Assembly: GCA_041736875.1 (NCBI GenBank)
Contig: JBGSSV010000180.1
Span: forward strand, 62,001-126,000
Direction: 5' to 3'
Length of the DNA stretch: 64,000 bases
From: JACTMZ01 sp041736875
GTDB lineage: Bacteria; Verrucomicrobiota; Verrucomicrobiia; Chthoniobacterales; JACTMZ01
Notes under the pieces: model-generated
Database searches by the model: none
What the model saw: only the letters and a program-made list of their open reading frames with translations
What the model was told of the DNA's origin: nothing
Program-made: the position numbers and the translations under genes
Part shown: in pieces, positions 54,403-63,157 of the stretch
How the letters are laid out: each line of letters opens with the position of its first letter
Numbering within the stretch: position 1 is the first letter of the stretch

Positions 54403-55193
54403 GGCAGGGAGGCTTTGGCCTGTTCCCACCGTTGCTCGAGTTCCTCGAGAGCCGCATCCTCCAGGCGGCGCTGCTCGGCCGCGAGCGCAGCTTCCATGTG
54501 GCCGAAGCGGCTGATGAAACGCTGGTTGGCGTTCTCGAGGCAGAGCTCGGCTTCGACGCCAAGCTTGCGTGCGAGGTTGACCGCGGTGAAAAGAAGATCG
54601 CCGACTTCGTGTTCCAGTCCGGCTTGATTCTTCCGGTCGATTTCCGCCGTCAACTCGGCCAGTTCCTCCCGGAATTTGTCCATCACGCCGACGGTGTCGG
54701 ACCAGTCAAAACCGACCCGTGCGGCCTTGCGCTGGATGTTTTGCGCGCGGATGAGCGCAGGCAGGGAACGCGGGATGCCGTCCATGATGCCGGCCTTCGC
54801 GCCCTTTTCCTCGCGTTTGATTTGCTCCCACTGGCGCAGGACTGCGGTTGTGTCGGCGGCATCCGCATCGCTGAAGACATGGGGATGCCGGCGGATGAGT
54901 TTCTCGCAAACATGATGGACCGCATCCTCAAGGGTGAAGGCACCGCGTTCGGTGGCGAGGTCGGCATGGAAGACTACTTGGAGAAGCAGGTCCCCGAGTT
55001 CCTCGCGCAGGTTGGCGTCATCGGCCCGCGTGATTGCGTCAATCGTTTCGCATGCCTCCTCGAGCAAGCCGGCCCGCAGACTTTCATGCGTTTGCTCCCG
55101 ATCCCAGGGACAGCCGTCGGGCGAGCGCAGGAGTGAAACGATGGCCCGGAGCCGATCGAGGGGAGGCTCCGGCAGGGCGGCTAAATCCGCCAT
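54399..55193 (-). CDS. mazG: MazG nucleotide pyrophosphohydrolase
   Basis: The 264-residue protein has two MazG domains: an N-terminal one with GCPWDREQTHESLRAGLLEEACETIDAI and LREELGDLLLQVVFHADLA, and a C-terminal one with FREELAELTAEIDRKNQAGLEHEVGDLLFTAVNLARKLG. It hydrolyses NTPs to NMP and pyrophosphate. ATG at 55193 is chosen; the frame further upstream is shadow of the next gene. Confidence 0.93.
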   Translation of the reverse strand: MADLAALPEPPLDRLRAIVSLLRSPDGCPWDREQTHESLRAGLLEEACETIDAITRADDANLREELGDLLLQVVFHADLATERGAFTLEDAVHHVCEKLIRRHPHVFSDADAADTTAVLRQWEQIKREEKGAKAGIMDGIPRSLPALIRAQNIQRKAARVGFDWSDTVGVMDKFREELAELTAEIDRKNQAGLEHEVGDLLFTAVNLARKLGVEAELCLENANQRFISRFGHMEAALAAEQRRLEDAALEELEQRWEQAKASLP

Positions 55194-55882
55194 TGCTCCT
55201 TGTGGCTGCCCCGCAAATCGGTGACTTCGCCGGCCGTGTTGATCGCCACATACCAGGTCAGGGCGGTGGTGCCGATGATGGTCAATCCCAGCACCGCGCC
55301 GGTCAGCCAGCCCGGCAATTCGCCCGCGCCCAGCGCATCGTAGAACGTGGCCCAGGAAACAACCGCCGGCGTCGCGTGCATGAAGAGCTTGGTCATCCAG
55401 GCCACGAGGATGATGGCGATGATGAAGACGTAATTCCGCTTCAGCCGGCGTCCGACGGCCTCCAGTTTGCTGATCTTGAACGAAGGCAGGATCAGGTCCT
55501 CGCAGACCAGGCGCTGCCACTCGCCGCCGAGTAATCCGGGATTCTGCGAGACGATGGGGACGAGAAAGTGGGCTTCGAGCATCCGGACGCGACCGCGGAA
55601 TGCATCGTAAAACCGGTAACGCCGCGCCTCGATCCAGAGCATCATGAAAACGATGACAAGGTTGAAAAAGAAGATGATGTGAGGGATCTCGTGGAAGGAG
55701 AAGGCGACCGTGACGATCGTGGTCGTGCTGGTGATGGCCCAGGTGGTGGTGATGTCGAGGCGCTGACGCCAAATCATGATCCGTCCGAGCTCGCCTCGGT
55801 AGAAGTGCGACATGGCATTGACATAGCAAGGGTCGCGCAATTCCTCCCCGGAGGTTCCAGGTTTCTGGTCCGAGGTCTTCAA
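55181..55882 (-). CDS. DUF2270 membrane protein
   Basis: The 233-residue protein has the DUF2270 pattern YVNAMSHFYRGELGRIMIWRQRLDITTTWAI and TM helices near the middle and end. Its function is unknown. It overlaps the rhomboid-like gene at its 5' end by 4 bases and mazG at its 3' end. Confidence 0.8.
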   Translation of the reverse strand: MKTSDQKPGTSGEELRDPCYVNAMSHFYRGELGRIMIWRQRLDITTTWAITSTTTIVTVAFSFHEIPHIIFFFNLVIVFMMLWIEARRYRFYDAFRGRVRMLEAHFLVPIVSQNPGLLGGEWQRLVCEDLILPSFKISKLEAVGRRLKRNYVFIIAIILVAWMTKLFMHATPAVVSWATFYDALGAGELPGWLTGAVLGLTIIGTTALTWYVAINTAGEVTDLRGSHKEQWRI

Positions 55883-56715
55883 CGGCGTTCCTGCTCCATC
55901 AGCATGGTCCGGGCTTTTTCGAGTTGGTCCCGTTCGCGGCGGGTCAGGCTGCCCAGGCCGTGGCGGGAAATCTTCTCCAGCAGGGGATCAATCACGCCAT
56001 GCGGGTCCACGGGCTCTTCGGCTGGCGGCTTGAGCACATGCAGCCGCGGTTGCTTGGTGCGGTGGGAGAGCGGGCGCAGGCGGGACATGAAGTCGAGGTT
56101 GAGCGATGTCCCGTGGCGGATCGCATACCAAGCGAGAAAGGCCGTGGCGAGAAGCACGGTGAGGTCGGTCCACTGACGACTGGCCAAGAGCTGCAAAACG
56201 TAAACCGCGAGGATGATCAGGGCGAAGATCTTGGCCGTGACCTGGAAGAGCAATTGGGCTCCGGGGTAGAGGGCGGCAAAAGCCAGGAAGACCGCGAAGT
56301 TGGCCCAGCTCTGGTGGAGTTGGTAGCTCTGCCCGGTGGCCAGGCTGGCGGCGAGGAGCAGGGATGGACCGAGGAGAAGAAAACCCAGATAGAGGCGGAC
56401 GAACCCGACCCGGCCGAGGAACTGTTCCACGTCGCGTCCGAAGATGTAGAACATGACCAGAGCGATGATGAACCATGGGTCGGGCGGATTGACCAGTGCG
56501 TAGGTCAGGCACCGCCAAACTTGGAAATCACGCAGGATCGCGCCCGTGTCGAAGGTCAAGCGGGAGAGAACGGCGTCCGCTCCGGAGGCGAGCAGGGTGG
56601 CGACGGTCACCATGCTGGCCACATAGATGGCGACGATGATGGTAGTCGCGTAAATGGGCAGCCGGCCGACCCAAGTGATGGGATCGTAATTCTCCGGGCT
56701 GCGGTGAGCGATCAC
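55879..56715 (-). CDS. Rhomboid-like membrane protein without the serine/histidine catalytic pair
   Basis: The 278-residue protein has about six TM helices and the rhomboid-type FYIFGRDVEQFLGRVGFVRLYLGFLLLG segment. At the place of the catalytic G-x-S-G it has QSWANFAVFLAFAALYPG, and the later TM helix that would carry histidine reads TVLLATAFLAWYAI. A charged C-terminal tail follows. GTG at 56715 is chosen because no better start exists. If the alignment is right, it is an inactive rhomboid relative. Confidence 0.6.
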   Translation of the reverse strand: MIAHRSPENYDPITWVGRLPIYATTIIVAIYVASMVTVATLLASGADAVLSRLTFDTGAILRDFQVWRCLTYALVNPPDPWFIIALVMFYIFGRDVEQFLGRVGFVRLYLGFLLLGPSLLLAASLATGQSYQLHQSWANFAVFLAFAALYPGAQLLFQVTAKIFALIILAVYVLQLLASRQWTDLTVLLATAFLAWYAIRHGTSLNLDFMSRLRPLSHRTKQPRLHVLKPPAEEPVDPHGVIDPLLEKISRHGLGSLTRRERDQLEKARTMLMEQERR

Positions 56716-56735
56716 GAAGGCAAAGCTAGCGCGAT

Positions 56736-57419
56736 TCAGCGAGGGGGACAAGAGGGTGTTTCGAGCCGGCGGATCGGTTTGAAGTAGGCGGTCAACTGAC
56801 CCGGCGGCAGGCGCCCGGCTGTGCCATCGGCCTGAAACACGCGGTCCCAACAACGCTCAAAGCAGTGCGCGGCGTGGGGAAATGCGTCGGCCAGCCGGGA
56901 GGCAGCGCCGTAGAAGTCCGCGTCACGGCTGAGCGCCGCGGCCTTAGTGACCACGAACTGGCCGCCGACAAAAAAGCGGTAGTCCCTCGGTCCGGGCTGG
57001 CCGAACAGCCGCTGGTGAAAGCCGTCGAGATCCAACTCCTCGCGTGCCAGATTCTTGCTCCACGGAACGAACAGCCGCCGCCCACGCGCATCGTCCGTCT
57101 CGGCCAGAAACCCGAGCCACCAGAAATCCCCCAAGTCATCCCCGCCGCCGGCCAGGGCCTTCAGCCGCTTGTGGAGGTCCGGGGCATGATCGAACGGGTG
57201 GCCTTGGACGAACACCGTCACTGCGGCCAGCGAGTCATGGCGTGAGGCCAGGTGGTGCAGGTAGGTGTGCGCCTCGCGCCCGATGTTGGGCAGGCGGATC
57301 CCGCCGTAACTTCCGTCGCCCTTGTCGTAAACGGTGATGCGGAACTCGCGGGGGACGCGGCGCAGCCAAGCCAGATCCTCCGTGTGGCGGGCGACCACAA
57401 GCTCAAGCGGCGGCGTCAT
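56736..57419 (-). CDS. DUF3431 family protein
   Basis: The 227-residue protein has the DUF3431 pattern LELVVARHTEDLAWLRRVPREFRITVYDKGDG, LPNIGREAHTYLHHLA and FVQGHPFDHAPDL. Homologues occur with glycan genes and may be glycosyltransferase-like; the function is not established. It overlaps the deacetylase-family gene by 17 bases. Confidence 0.8.
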   Translation of the reverse strand: MTPPLELVVARHTEDLAWLRRVPREFRITVYDKGDGSYGGIRLPNIGREAHTYLHHLASRHDSLAAVTVFVQGHPFDHAPDLHKRLKALAGGGDDLGDFWWLGFLAETDDARGRRLFVPWSKNLAREELDLDGFHQRLFGQPGPRDYRFFVGGQFVVTKAAALSRDADFYGAASRLADAFPHAAHCFERCWDRVFQADGTAGRLPPGQLTAYFKPIRRLETPSCPPR

Positions 57420-58329
57420 GCGGCATTATGCGCAGACTCTCCGCCGCGAGGTGAATCGTATTCGCATGCAGTCGCGCAGTCATGCCCGGCTCACGGTGGT
57501 AGCCGCCGCCATAAAGCACGGCGGTCGGCAGACCTCGCTCTCGGCACCAGGCGAGAACCAGACGGTCGCGTTCCGCCATCTGCTGCGTGGTCAGGCGCAT
57601 CTGGCCGAAGCGGTCGCATTCGTGGGCATCCGCCCCGGAGAGCCAGATGACCAAGCCGGGCCGGAAGCGGTCGAGCGCAGTCGGTAGGGTGTCCATCAGG
57701 GCCGCGAGGTAATCCGCCCCGCTGACCTGACGCGGCAAGCCGACATCGAGCGTGCCGGGCTCTTTCCTGCTCGGATAGTTGCGTTCGCCATGAATCGAGT
57801 AGGTGAAGACCCGCGGGTCGGCGGCAAAAATGGCGTGGGTTCCGTTGCCCTGATGCGCATCGGTGTCCGCGACGAAAACGCGAAGGCTTGGATCCCCGGC
57901 GTGGAGGTCGTGGATGGCCACCGCCACATCATTGAGCACGCAGTAGCCGAGGCCGCGCGAGGGAAAAGCATGATGTGTCCCACCCGCGAGGTTCGCGGCG
58001 AGACCGTGGTTCCGGGCGTGGCGGCAGGCGGCGATGGTGCCGGCTGTTTCCAGCGCCGAGCGGCGCCGCAAGCGTGGGTGCCAGGGAAGGCCCAGTTTTT
58101 GCAACTCGGCGGGTGCGAGGGTGCCGTGGGCGAGCTTCTGAAGGTAGTCGCTCGTGTGGACGCGGAGCAGTTGCCGGTGCGGGGCCGGGGCAACGAGGGC
58201 AACCTCAATCGAGGGGCAAGACTGGAGTAGCTCGTGAGCCTGGGGAAATTTCTCCATCGGGAACGGATGGCCCGGAGGCAGGGCGAGGAAGTAGTCCGGG
58301 TGATAAAAGCAGCGCAGGAGGGGCGTCAT
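57403..58329 (-). CDS. Histone deacetylase superfamily amidohydrolase
   Basis: The 308-residue protein has the HDAC-fold motifs FYHPDYFLALPPGHPF, AGGTHHAFPSRGLGYCVLNDVAVA and VFVADTDAHQGNGTHAIF, which include the zinc ligands D-x-H. In bacteria these act on acetylpolyamines or other small amides. ATG at 58329 is preferred to a start at 58341. Confidence 0.88.
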   Translation of the reverse strand: MTPLLRCFYHPDYFLALPPGHPFPMEKFPQAHELLQSCPSIEVALVAPAPHRQLLRVHTSDYLQKLAHGTLAPAELQKLGLPWHPRLRRRSALETAGTIAACRHARNHGLAANLAGGTHHAFPSRGLGYCVLNDVAVAIHDLHAGDPSLRVFVADTDAHQGNGTHAIFAADPRVFTYSIHGERNYPSRKEPGTLDVGLPRQVSGADYLAALMDTLPTALDRFRPGLVIWLSGADAHECDRFGQMRLTTQQMAERDRLVLAWCRERGLPTAVLYGGGYHREPGMTARLHANTIHLAAESLRIMPHDAAA

Positions 58330-58421
58330 CTTGGCTGGCACCTAGAGTGACGCACGCCGCGCCGGACGCAAGTGTCGCCGCGCTTGGCGGCGGGGATGGT
58401 TTTGTCCAGCATGCGGGCGAG

Positions 58422-59294
58422 ATGGAATGGATGACCACCGACGATTGGGCGCAGCGGGCCGTGGAGGGCACCGATGCCCATCGGGTTGCGGCCGACGAAT
58501 TCGGCTGGATGGAGCGCTATGGGGACTGGGTCTTGTGGAATGGGCACTCGTCGCAGCGGGCGGATTTTCTGCGGGCGGAACTGCTCCAGCGGTATGGCTT
58601 CAGTCCGCGGGGCATCCTGGCGCGTGAGTTGGCCCGCAAGGCCTCCGACCAAAAACCGGCCATGGTTGTCGAAGGTGAGACCCCGGGGCAGTTCGAAGTG
58701 CGCGAGTGGGGGGTGCACTATCTGGTCGAGCCGACCGGCGGCTACGCCAGCGGGCTGTTCCTCGATCAACGCTCCAATCGCGGATGGGTCCTCGGCTTGC
58801 GCGTGCGGTATGCCCTGAATCTTTTCGCCTACACCTGCAGCTTCTCCGTCTGCGCGGCCCGCGGCGGGACGCAAACTTGGAACGTCGATGCCTCCCGGCG
58901 GAGTCTCGCGCGCGGGGCGGAGAATCTGCGGCTCAACGGCATCAATCCCGGCGCCTGCCACCGTTTCATTGAGGAGGATGTCGCGACCTATGTCGGCCGG
59001 ATGCATCGGCGGGGGCACACGTTCGACTTGATCATCCTCGACCCTCCAACGTTCGGGCGGGCGGCCGGGCACACTTTTCAATTGGAGCACGACCTGCCGG
59101 GCCTGCTGCCGGCCTGCTTCGGTTTACTCCGCGCGGGTGGTTGGATGTTGGTCAGCACCAATCTCATCACCTGGTCCGAGTCCAAGCTGCGCAAGGTCGT
59201 GACGGACGCGCTGCCGATCAACGGGTTCCTCTGGGAGCCGCCGGGCGACATGGTGCCCCACGGCGCGGTCAGCCTCCGGCTGCGCAAGCGCTGA
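58422..59294 (+). CDS. Class I rRNA methyltransferase, RlmI/RlmK-like
   Basis: The 290-residue protein has YASGLFLDQRSNRGWVL, NLFAYTCSFSVCAARGG (SAM motif I), and the catalytic-region DPPTFGR. This is the fold of the 23S rRNA m5C/m2G methyltransferases, but it lacks an N-terminal PUA domain. Starts at 58422 or 58431 are possible; a GTG at 58346 would add about 25 residues. The 3' end converges on the MATE gene. Confidence 0.82.
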   Translation: MEWMTTDDWAQRAVEGTDAHRVAADEFGWMERYGDWVLWNGHSSQRADFLRAELLQRYGFSPRGILARELARKASDQKPAMVVEGETPGQFEVREWGVHYLVEPTGGYASGLFLDQRSNRGWVLGLRVRYALNLFAYTCSFSVCAARGGTQTWNVDASRRSLARGAENLRLNGINPGACHRFIEEDVATYVGRMHRRGHTFDLIILDPPTFGRAAGHTFQLEHDLPGLLPACFGLLRAGGWMLVSTNLITWSESKLRKVVTDALPINGFLWEPPGDMVPHGAVSLRLRKR

Positions 59295-59297
59295 GGC

Positions 59298-60623
59298 TCA
59301 GCGGGTCTGGTCGAGGAAGCGTTTGACCAGCAGGGCGGCCGCGACCGCCAAGCCGACAGCGAGACCGATCCACATACCCGGGGCCCCGCGATGTGCTCCG
59401 AAGGCCAGCCAACTGCCGAGCGGGAGGGCGACCAGCCAGTAGGCCGCCAGCGTGATGATCATGGGCGCCGTCGTGTCGCGAAGCCCGCGCAAAAGCCCGG
59501 AGCCGACCACCTGCACGCCGTCAACGAGTTGGAAGACGCCCGCGATCAGCAGGAGGGTGGCGGCCAGGCGAATCACCTCAGGATCACGGACGAACAGGGC
59601 CGCTATCGGCTGGCTCGCGACCAGAAAGAGCACGGCGAAGAAAGCCATACAGCCCACACCGACAGCCCAAGCTCCCGCCGCGATGGGGCGGAGCAGATCC
59701 GTGCGTCCTGCGCCACTGGCTTGCGCGATGCGCACAGTCGAGGCCAGGGCCACGCCGAGGGGAAACATGAAAGTGGTCGAGGCACAGGTGATGGCAATCT
59801 GGTGAGCGGCGAGGGGGACGGCCCCGAGGCGGCCGATGAGGATGGCGGCAACCGCGAAGGCGCCGACTTCGCTGAGCAATTGCAATCCGGCCGGCACGCC
59901 GAGCCGCAGGAGGGCGGCCTGCTCGCGCCACCAGGCCACATCGGGACGCCACCGCTCGACCGGCCGGAAGTCTCCGGCCCACACAAACCAGATCATGGCA
60001 ACCGCCGTGATCACGCGGCTCCAGAACGTGGCCCATCCGGCCCCGGCCAGACCCAGGGCCGGAGCTCCGAGGTTCCCGAAGATCAGCACCCAGTTGAGGA
60101 AAACATTGAGCAGAACGCCCCCGATGATGATCCAAAACCCGGGCCAGGGGTGCGAGCGGGCATCGAGGTAGTTGCGGGCGGCGTTGGTTGCGAAGGCCGG
60201 AATCAAAGACCATCCGACCACCAGCATGTAGGTGCGCGCCTCCTCGACCACGCCGGGCGCCTGACCGAGATGGCCAAACCACGGATAGGCCGCATGGAAG
60301 AAGAGCGCCCCGGCCAGGCCGCCGAAAATCGACAAACCCATGCCTCCATGCAGCGCGCGTGCCATGGCCGGAGCGATGCCTCCGCCGTGAGCCCGTGAAA
60401 CCCGAACCGACACGGCGGTGAGAACACCGAAGCCCGTCACGGCCACCACGATCAGCACATTGTTGGCAAAGGAACACGCGGCGAGCGCCAGAGTGCCGAC
60501 GTGACCGACCATGATCGTATCCGTCACCCCCATCAGCATCTGCCCGACCTGTCCGGCCGCGATCGGCGCGGCCAGCCGGAGGGTGGGGCGGAGTTCGTGA
60601 AGCGTGGACCGGGTGAACGTCAT
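59298..60623 (-). CDS. MATE-family multidrug exporter, NorM-like
   Basis: The 441-residue protein has twelve TM helices and typical MATE features: LAAPIAAGQVGQMLMGVTDTIMVGHVG, GLSIFGGLAGALFFHAAYPW, and PLAAHQIAITCASTTFMFPLGVALASTVRIAQ. It uses a proton or sodium gradient to export cationic compounds. ATG at 60623 is chosen; upstream in-frame codons are shadow. Confidence 0.9.
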   Translation of the reverse strand: MTFTRSTLHELRPTLRLAAPIAAGQVGQMLMGVTDTIMVGHVGTLALAACSFANNVLIVVAVTGFGVLTAVSVRVSRAHGGGIAPAMARALHGGMGLSIFGGLAGALFFHAAYPWFGHLGQAPGVVEEARTYMLVVGWSLIPAFATNAARNYLDARSHPWPGFWIIIGGVLLNVFLNWVLIFGNLGAPALGLAGAGWATFWSRVITAVAMIWFVWAGDFRPVERWRPDVAWWREQAALLRLGVPAGLQLLSEVGAFAVAAILIGRLGAVPLAAHQIAITCASTTFMFPLGVALASTVRIAQASGAGRTDLLRPIAAGAWAVGVGCMAFFAVLFLVASQPIAALFVRDPEVIRLAATLLLIAGVFQLVDGVQVVGSGLLRGLRDTTAPMIITLAAYWLVALPLGSWLAFGAHRGAPGMWIGLAVGLAVAAALLVKRFLDQTR

Positions 60624-60702
60624 GCGGTCGGGGCATGCTGCCCGATGCTCGTCCCTGCGTCGAGGTCTTGCCCCCGCGGGCGAAGGTTTGCATGATGCGC
60701 GG

Positions 60703-61770
60703 ATGGACAAAGCTCCGCTGGACTTCCTTGAGAGGCTGATCAACACCCCTTCGCCCTCCGGCTTCGAGACCGGGGCGCAGCGCGTCTGGGCGGATTACGT
60801 CAAACCGCATTGCGATGAATTTTCCAGCGATGCTTACGGCAACGCCTTCGCCCGTCTCGGACCGCTGGCCAAGGCACCCCACATCGTGCTGGCCGGACAC
60901 ATCGACGAGCTCGGGTTCATGGTTTCGCACATCAACGACGGCGGCTTTCTTTTCGTCCAGGGCATCGGCGGGATCGACCGGGGCCTTTTCCGTGGTCAAC
61001 GGGTCCGGGTCCATGGTGCCGCGGGAACAATCCCGGGCGTGACCGGCTCCCTGGCCATTCATTTGCAGGAGGCGGACGACCGCAAAAAAGTGCCCGAGAT
61101 GCATGAGATGTATGTGGACATCGGGGCGGGCTCCAAGGCCGAAGCCGAGAAGCATGTGCGGGTGGGGGATGCGATCACCTATGCGGATGGCTTCGAACTG
61201 CTGGAGAACGGCCGCGTGGCCGCCCGCGGGTGCGACAACCGCATCGGGGTCTGGTCGGCCGGCGAGGCCCTGCGGCAACTGGCGGCCAAGCCTCCGGCCG
61301 TCTGCGTCACGGCGGTCTCGACCGTGCAGGAAGAGAACGGTCTCTACGGCGCGACCATGGCGGCCTACAGCTTGCGGCCGGACGTCGCGCTCGTCGTGGA
61401 CGTGACCCACGGGACCGACATCCCCAACTGCTCCAAACCCAAACACGGCGACGTCCGCCTCGGCCGGGGACCGGTCATTTCCTTCGGCAGCTCGAATCAC
61501 CCGCTCGTCGTGCAGCGCCTCCTTGAGGTCGCGAAAAAAGCCAGGATCCCGATCCAGGCCGAGGCCAACCCGCGGCGCACGGGCACGGATGCGGACGCCT
61601 TTTTCCTCCAGCGCGGCGGCATTCCCACCGCGTCGATCGGCCTGCCCAACCGTTACATGCATTCCCCGGTCGAGGTGATCGACTTGGCCGATCTCGAAGC
61701 CTTGGCCCGCCTGCTGGCCGCCTTTTGCCGCTCGGTCAAGCCGGGCGAAAATTTCCACGTCAAACTCTAG
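60703..61770 (+). CDS. M42 family aminopeptidase
   Basis: The 355-residue metallopeptidase has the metal-site motifs AGHIDELGFMVSHIN, RGCDNRIGVWSAGEAL, VSTVQEENGLYGA, VDVTHGTDIPN and FGSSNHPLV. M42 peptidases remove N-terminal residues from short peptides. ATG at 60703 fits; longer frames are shadow. It lies 11 bases before the deoxyhypusine-synthase-like gene. Confidence 0.92.
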   Translation: MDKAPLDFLERLINTPSPSGFETGAQRVWADYVKPHCDEFSSDAYGNAFARLGPLAKAPHIVLAGHIDELGFMVSHINDGGFLFVQGIGGIDRGLFRGQRVRVHGAAGTIPGVTGSLAIHLQEADDRKKVPEMHEMYVDIGAGSKAEAEKHVRVGDAITYADGFELLENGRVAARGCDNRIGVWSAGEALRQLAAKPPAVCVTAVSTVQEENGLYGATMAAYSLRPDVALVVDVTHGTDIPNCSKPKHGDVRLGRGPVISFGSSNHPLVVQRLLEVAKKARIPIQAEANPRRTGTDADAFFLQRGGIPTASIGLPNRYMHSPVEVIDLADLEALARLLAAFCRSVKPGENFHVKL

Positions 61771-61781
61771 CTCCAACCGCC

Positions 61782-62753
61782 ATGTCCCAGCCTGTCTCGC
61801 AGTTCATCCGCCATCACTACCGCCATTTCAACGCCGCCGCCCTCATCGATGCGGCCGACGCCTACACCGCCTTGGTCGACGGTGGCGGCAAGATGCTCGT
61901 CTCGCTCGCCGGGGCGATGAGCACGGCGGAACTCGGACTTTCGCTGGCGGAGATGATCCGGCAGGACAAGGTCCACATCATTTCATGCACCGGGGCGAAC
62001 CTGGAGGAGGACATCTTCAACTTGGTCGCGCACGATTACTACGAGCGGGTGCCGCATTACCGCGACCTCACAGCGGCGGATGAGCAGGCTTTGCTTGACC
62101 GGCACATGAACCGCGTGACCGACACGTGCATTCCGGAAATGGAGGCGATGCGGCGTTTGGAGACGGTCATGCTCGATCAATGGATGAAGGCCGATGCGGC
62201 AGGCGAGCGGTATTTTCCGCATGAGTTTTTCTTCCGCGCACTCCGCTCGGGGGGCTTGGAGAAGTTTTACCAGATCGATCCCAAGGACTCGTGGATGATC
62301 GCGGCGATGGAGAAAAACATCCCGATCATTGTGCCCGGTTGGGAGGATTCCACCTTGGGCAACATGTATGCCTCCCACGTCATCACCGGCGAGGTCAAGA
62401 ACGTGCACACCGTGCGCACCGGCATCGAATACATGATGGAGCTGGCCCGGTGGTATCAGGAGAACGCTCCCACGCCCGTCGGATTCTTCCAGATCGGTGG
62501 CGGCATTGCGGGCGACTTTCCCATCTGCGTGGTGCCGATGCTGCATCAGGACCTGCAACTCCCGGAGATTCCCGTCTGGGCTTACTTCTGCCAGATCAGC
62601 GATTCGACCACGAGCTACGGTTCGTATTCCGGCGCCGTCCCGAACGAAAAAATCACCTGGGGCAAGCTCGGCGAAGAGACGCCGAAGTTCATCGTCGAGT
62701 CGGATGCCACCATCGTGGCACCGCTGATCTTCGCTCTTATCCTCGGCTGGTAA
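61782..62753 (+). CDS. Bacterial deoxyhypusine-synthase-like protein
   Basis: The 323-residue protein has the DHS family pattern KMLVSLAGAMSTAELGLSLAEMI, NIPIIVPGWEDSTLGNMYA and PVGFFQIGGGIAGDFP. The eukaryotic/archaeal enzyme has a catalytic lysine in GGG-x-x-K-H-H; here the aligned residue is glycine (GGGIAGDF, 239-246). Bacteria have no eIF5A, so the substrate must differ; polyamine chemistry is one possibility from the family. It follows an M42 peptidase and precedes a DUF2237 gene. Confidence 0.85.
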   Translation: MSQPVSQFIRHHYRHFNAAALIDAADAYTALVDGGGKMLVSLAGAMSTAELGLSLAEMIRQDKVHIISCTGANLEEDIFNLVAHDYYERVPHYRDLTAADEQALLDRHMNRVTDTCIPEMEAMRRLETVMLDQWMKADAAGERYFPHEFFFRALRSGGLEKFYQIDPKDSWMIAAMEKNIPIIVPGWEDSTLGNMYASHVITGEVKNVHTVRTGIEYMMELARWYQENAPTPVGFFQIGGGIAGDFPICVVPMLHQDLQLPEIPVWAYFCQISDSTTSYGSYSGAVPNEKITWGKLGEETPKFIVESDATIVAPLIFALILGW

Positions 62754-62758
62754 ACGTC

Positions 62759-63157
62759 ATGGTCCGTGACCTCACCCATGAACCCGGCGGCCGGGCGTCT
62801 CGCAATGTGCTCGGCGGAGAATTGGAGCCGTGCAGTTTCGACCCCGAGACGGGATTCTTCCGCGACGGCCACTGCCACACCTGCGCGCAGGACCGCGGGT
62901 CGCACACGGTTTGTGCGGTCATGACGGCGGAGTTTCTCGCCTTCTCACAAGCGGCGGGCAACGACCTGATCACCCCGATGCCGCAGTTCAATTTCCCCGG
63001 GCTCAAGCCGGGCGACCATTGGTGCCTCTGCGCCGCGCGCTGGCTCGAGGCGTGTGAAGAAGGCCGGGCCCCGCAGGTTGTGCTCGAGGCGACCAATGAG
63101 GCCGCGCTGGAAATCGTGCCGATCGAGCTCCTGCGCGCCCACGCCTTCGCCGGCTAG
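62759..63157 (+). CDS. DUF2237 family protein
   Basis: The 132-residue protein matches DUF2237 closely: NVLGGELEPCSFDPETGFFRDGHCHTCAQDRGSHTVCAVMTAEFL and FPGLKPGDHWCLCAARWLEA. The function is unknown; conserved cysteines suggest metal or redox use. The ATG at 62759 lies 5 bases after the DHS-like stop. Its 3' end overlaps the next convergent gene by 4 bases. Confidence 0.9.
   Translation: MVRDLTHEPGGRASRNVLGGELEPCSFDPETGFFRDGHCHTCAQDRGSHTVCAVMTAEFLAFSQAAGNDLITPMPQFNFPGLKPGDHWCLCAARWLEACEEGRAPQVVLEATNEAALEIVPIELLRAHAFAG

Noticed and set aside
57975..58421. N-terminal extension of the RlmI-like methyltransferase
   Set aside because: The extension overlaps the deacetylase gene on the other strand and reads as R/G-rich shadow sequence.
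59584..61776. A 730-codon minus-strand frame over the MATE and M42 genes
   Set aside because: It overlaps two well-supported genes in other frames and has no family motif; it is a composition shadow.
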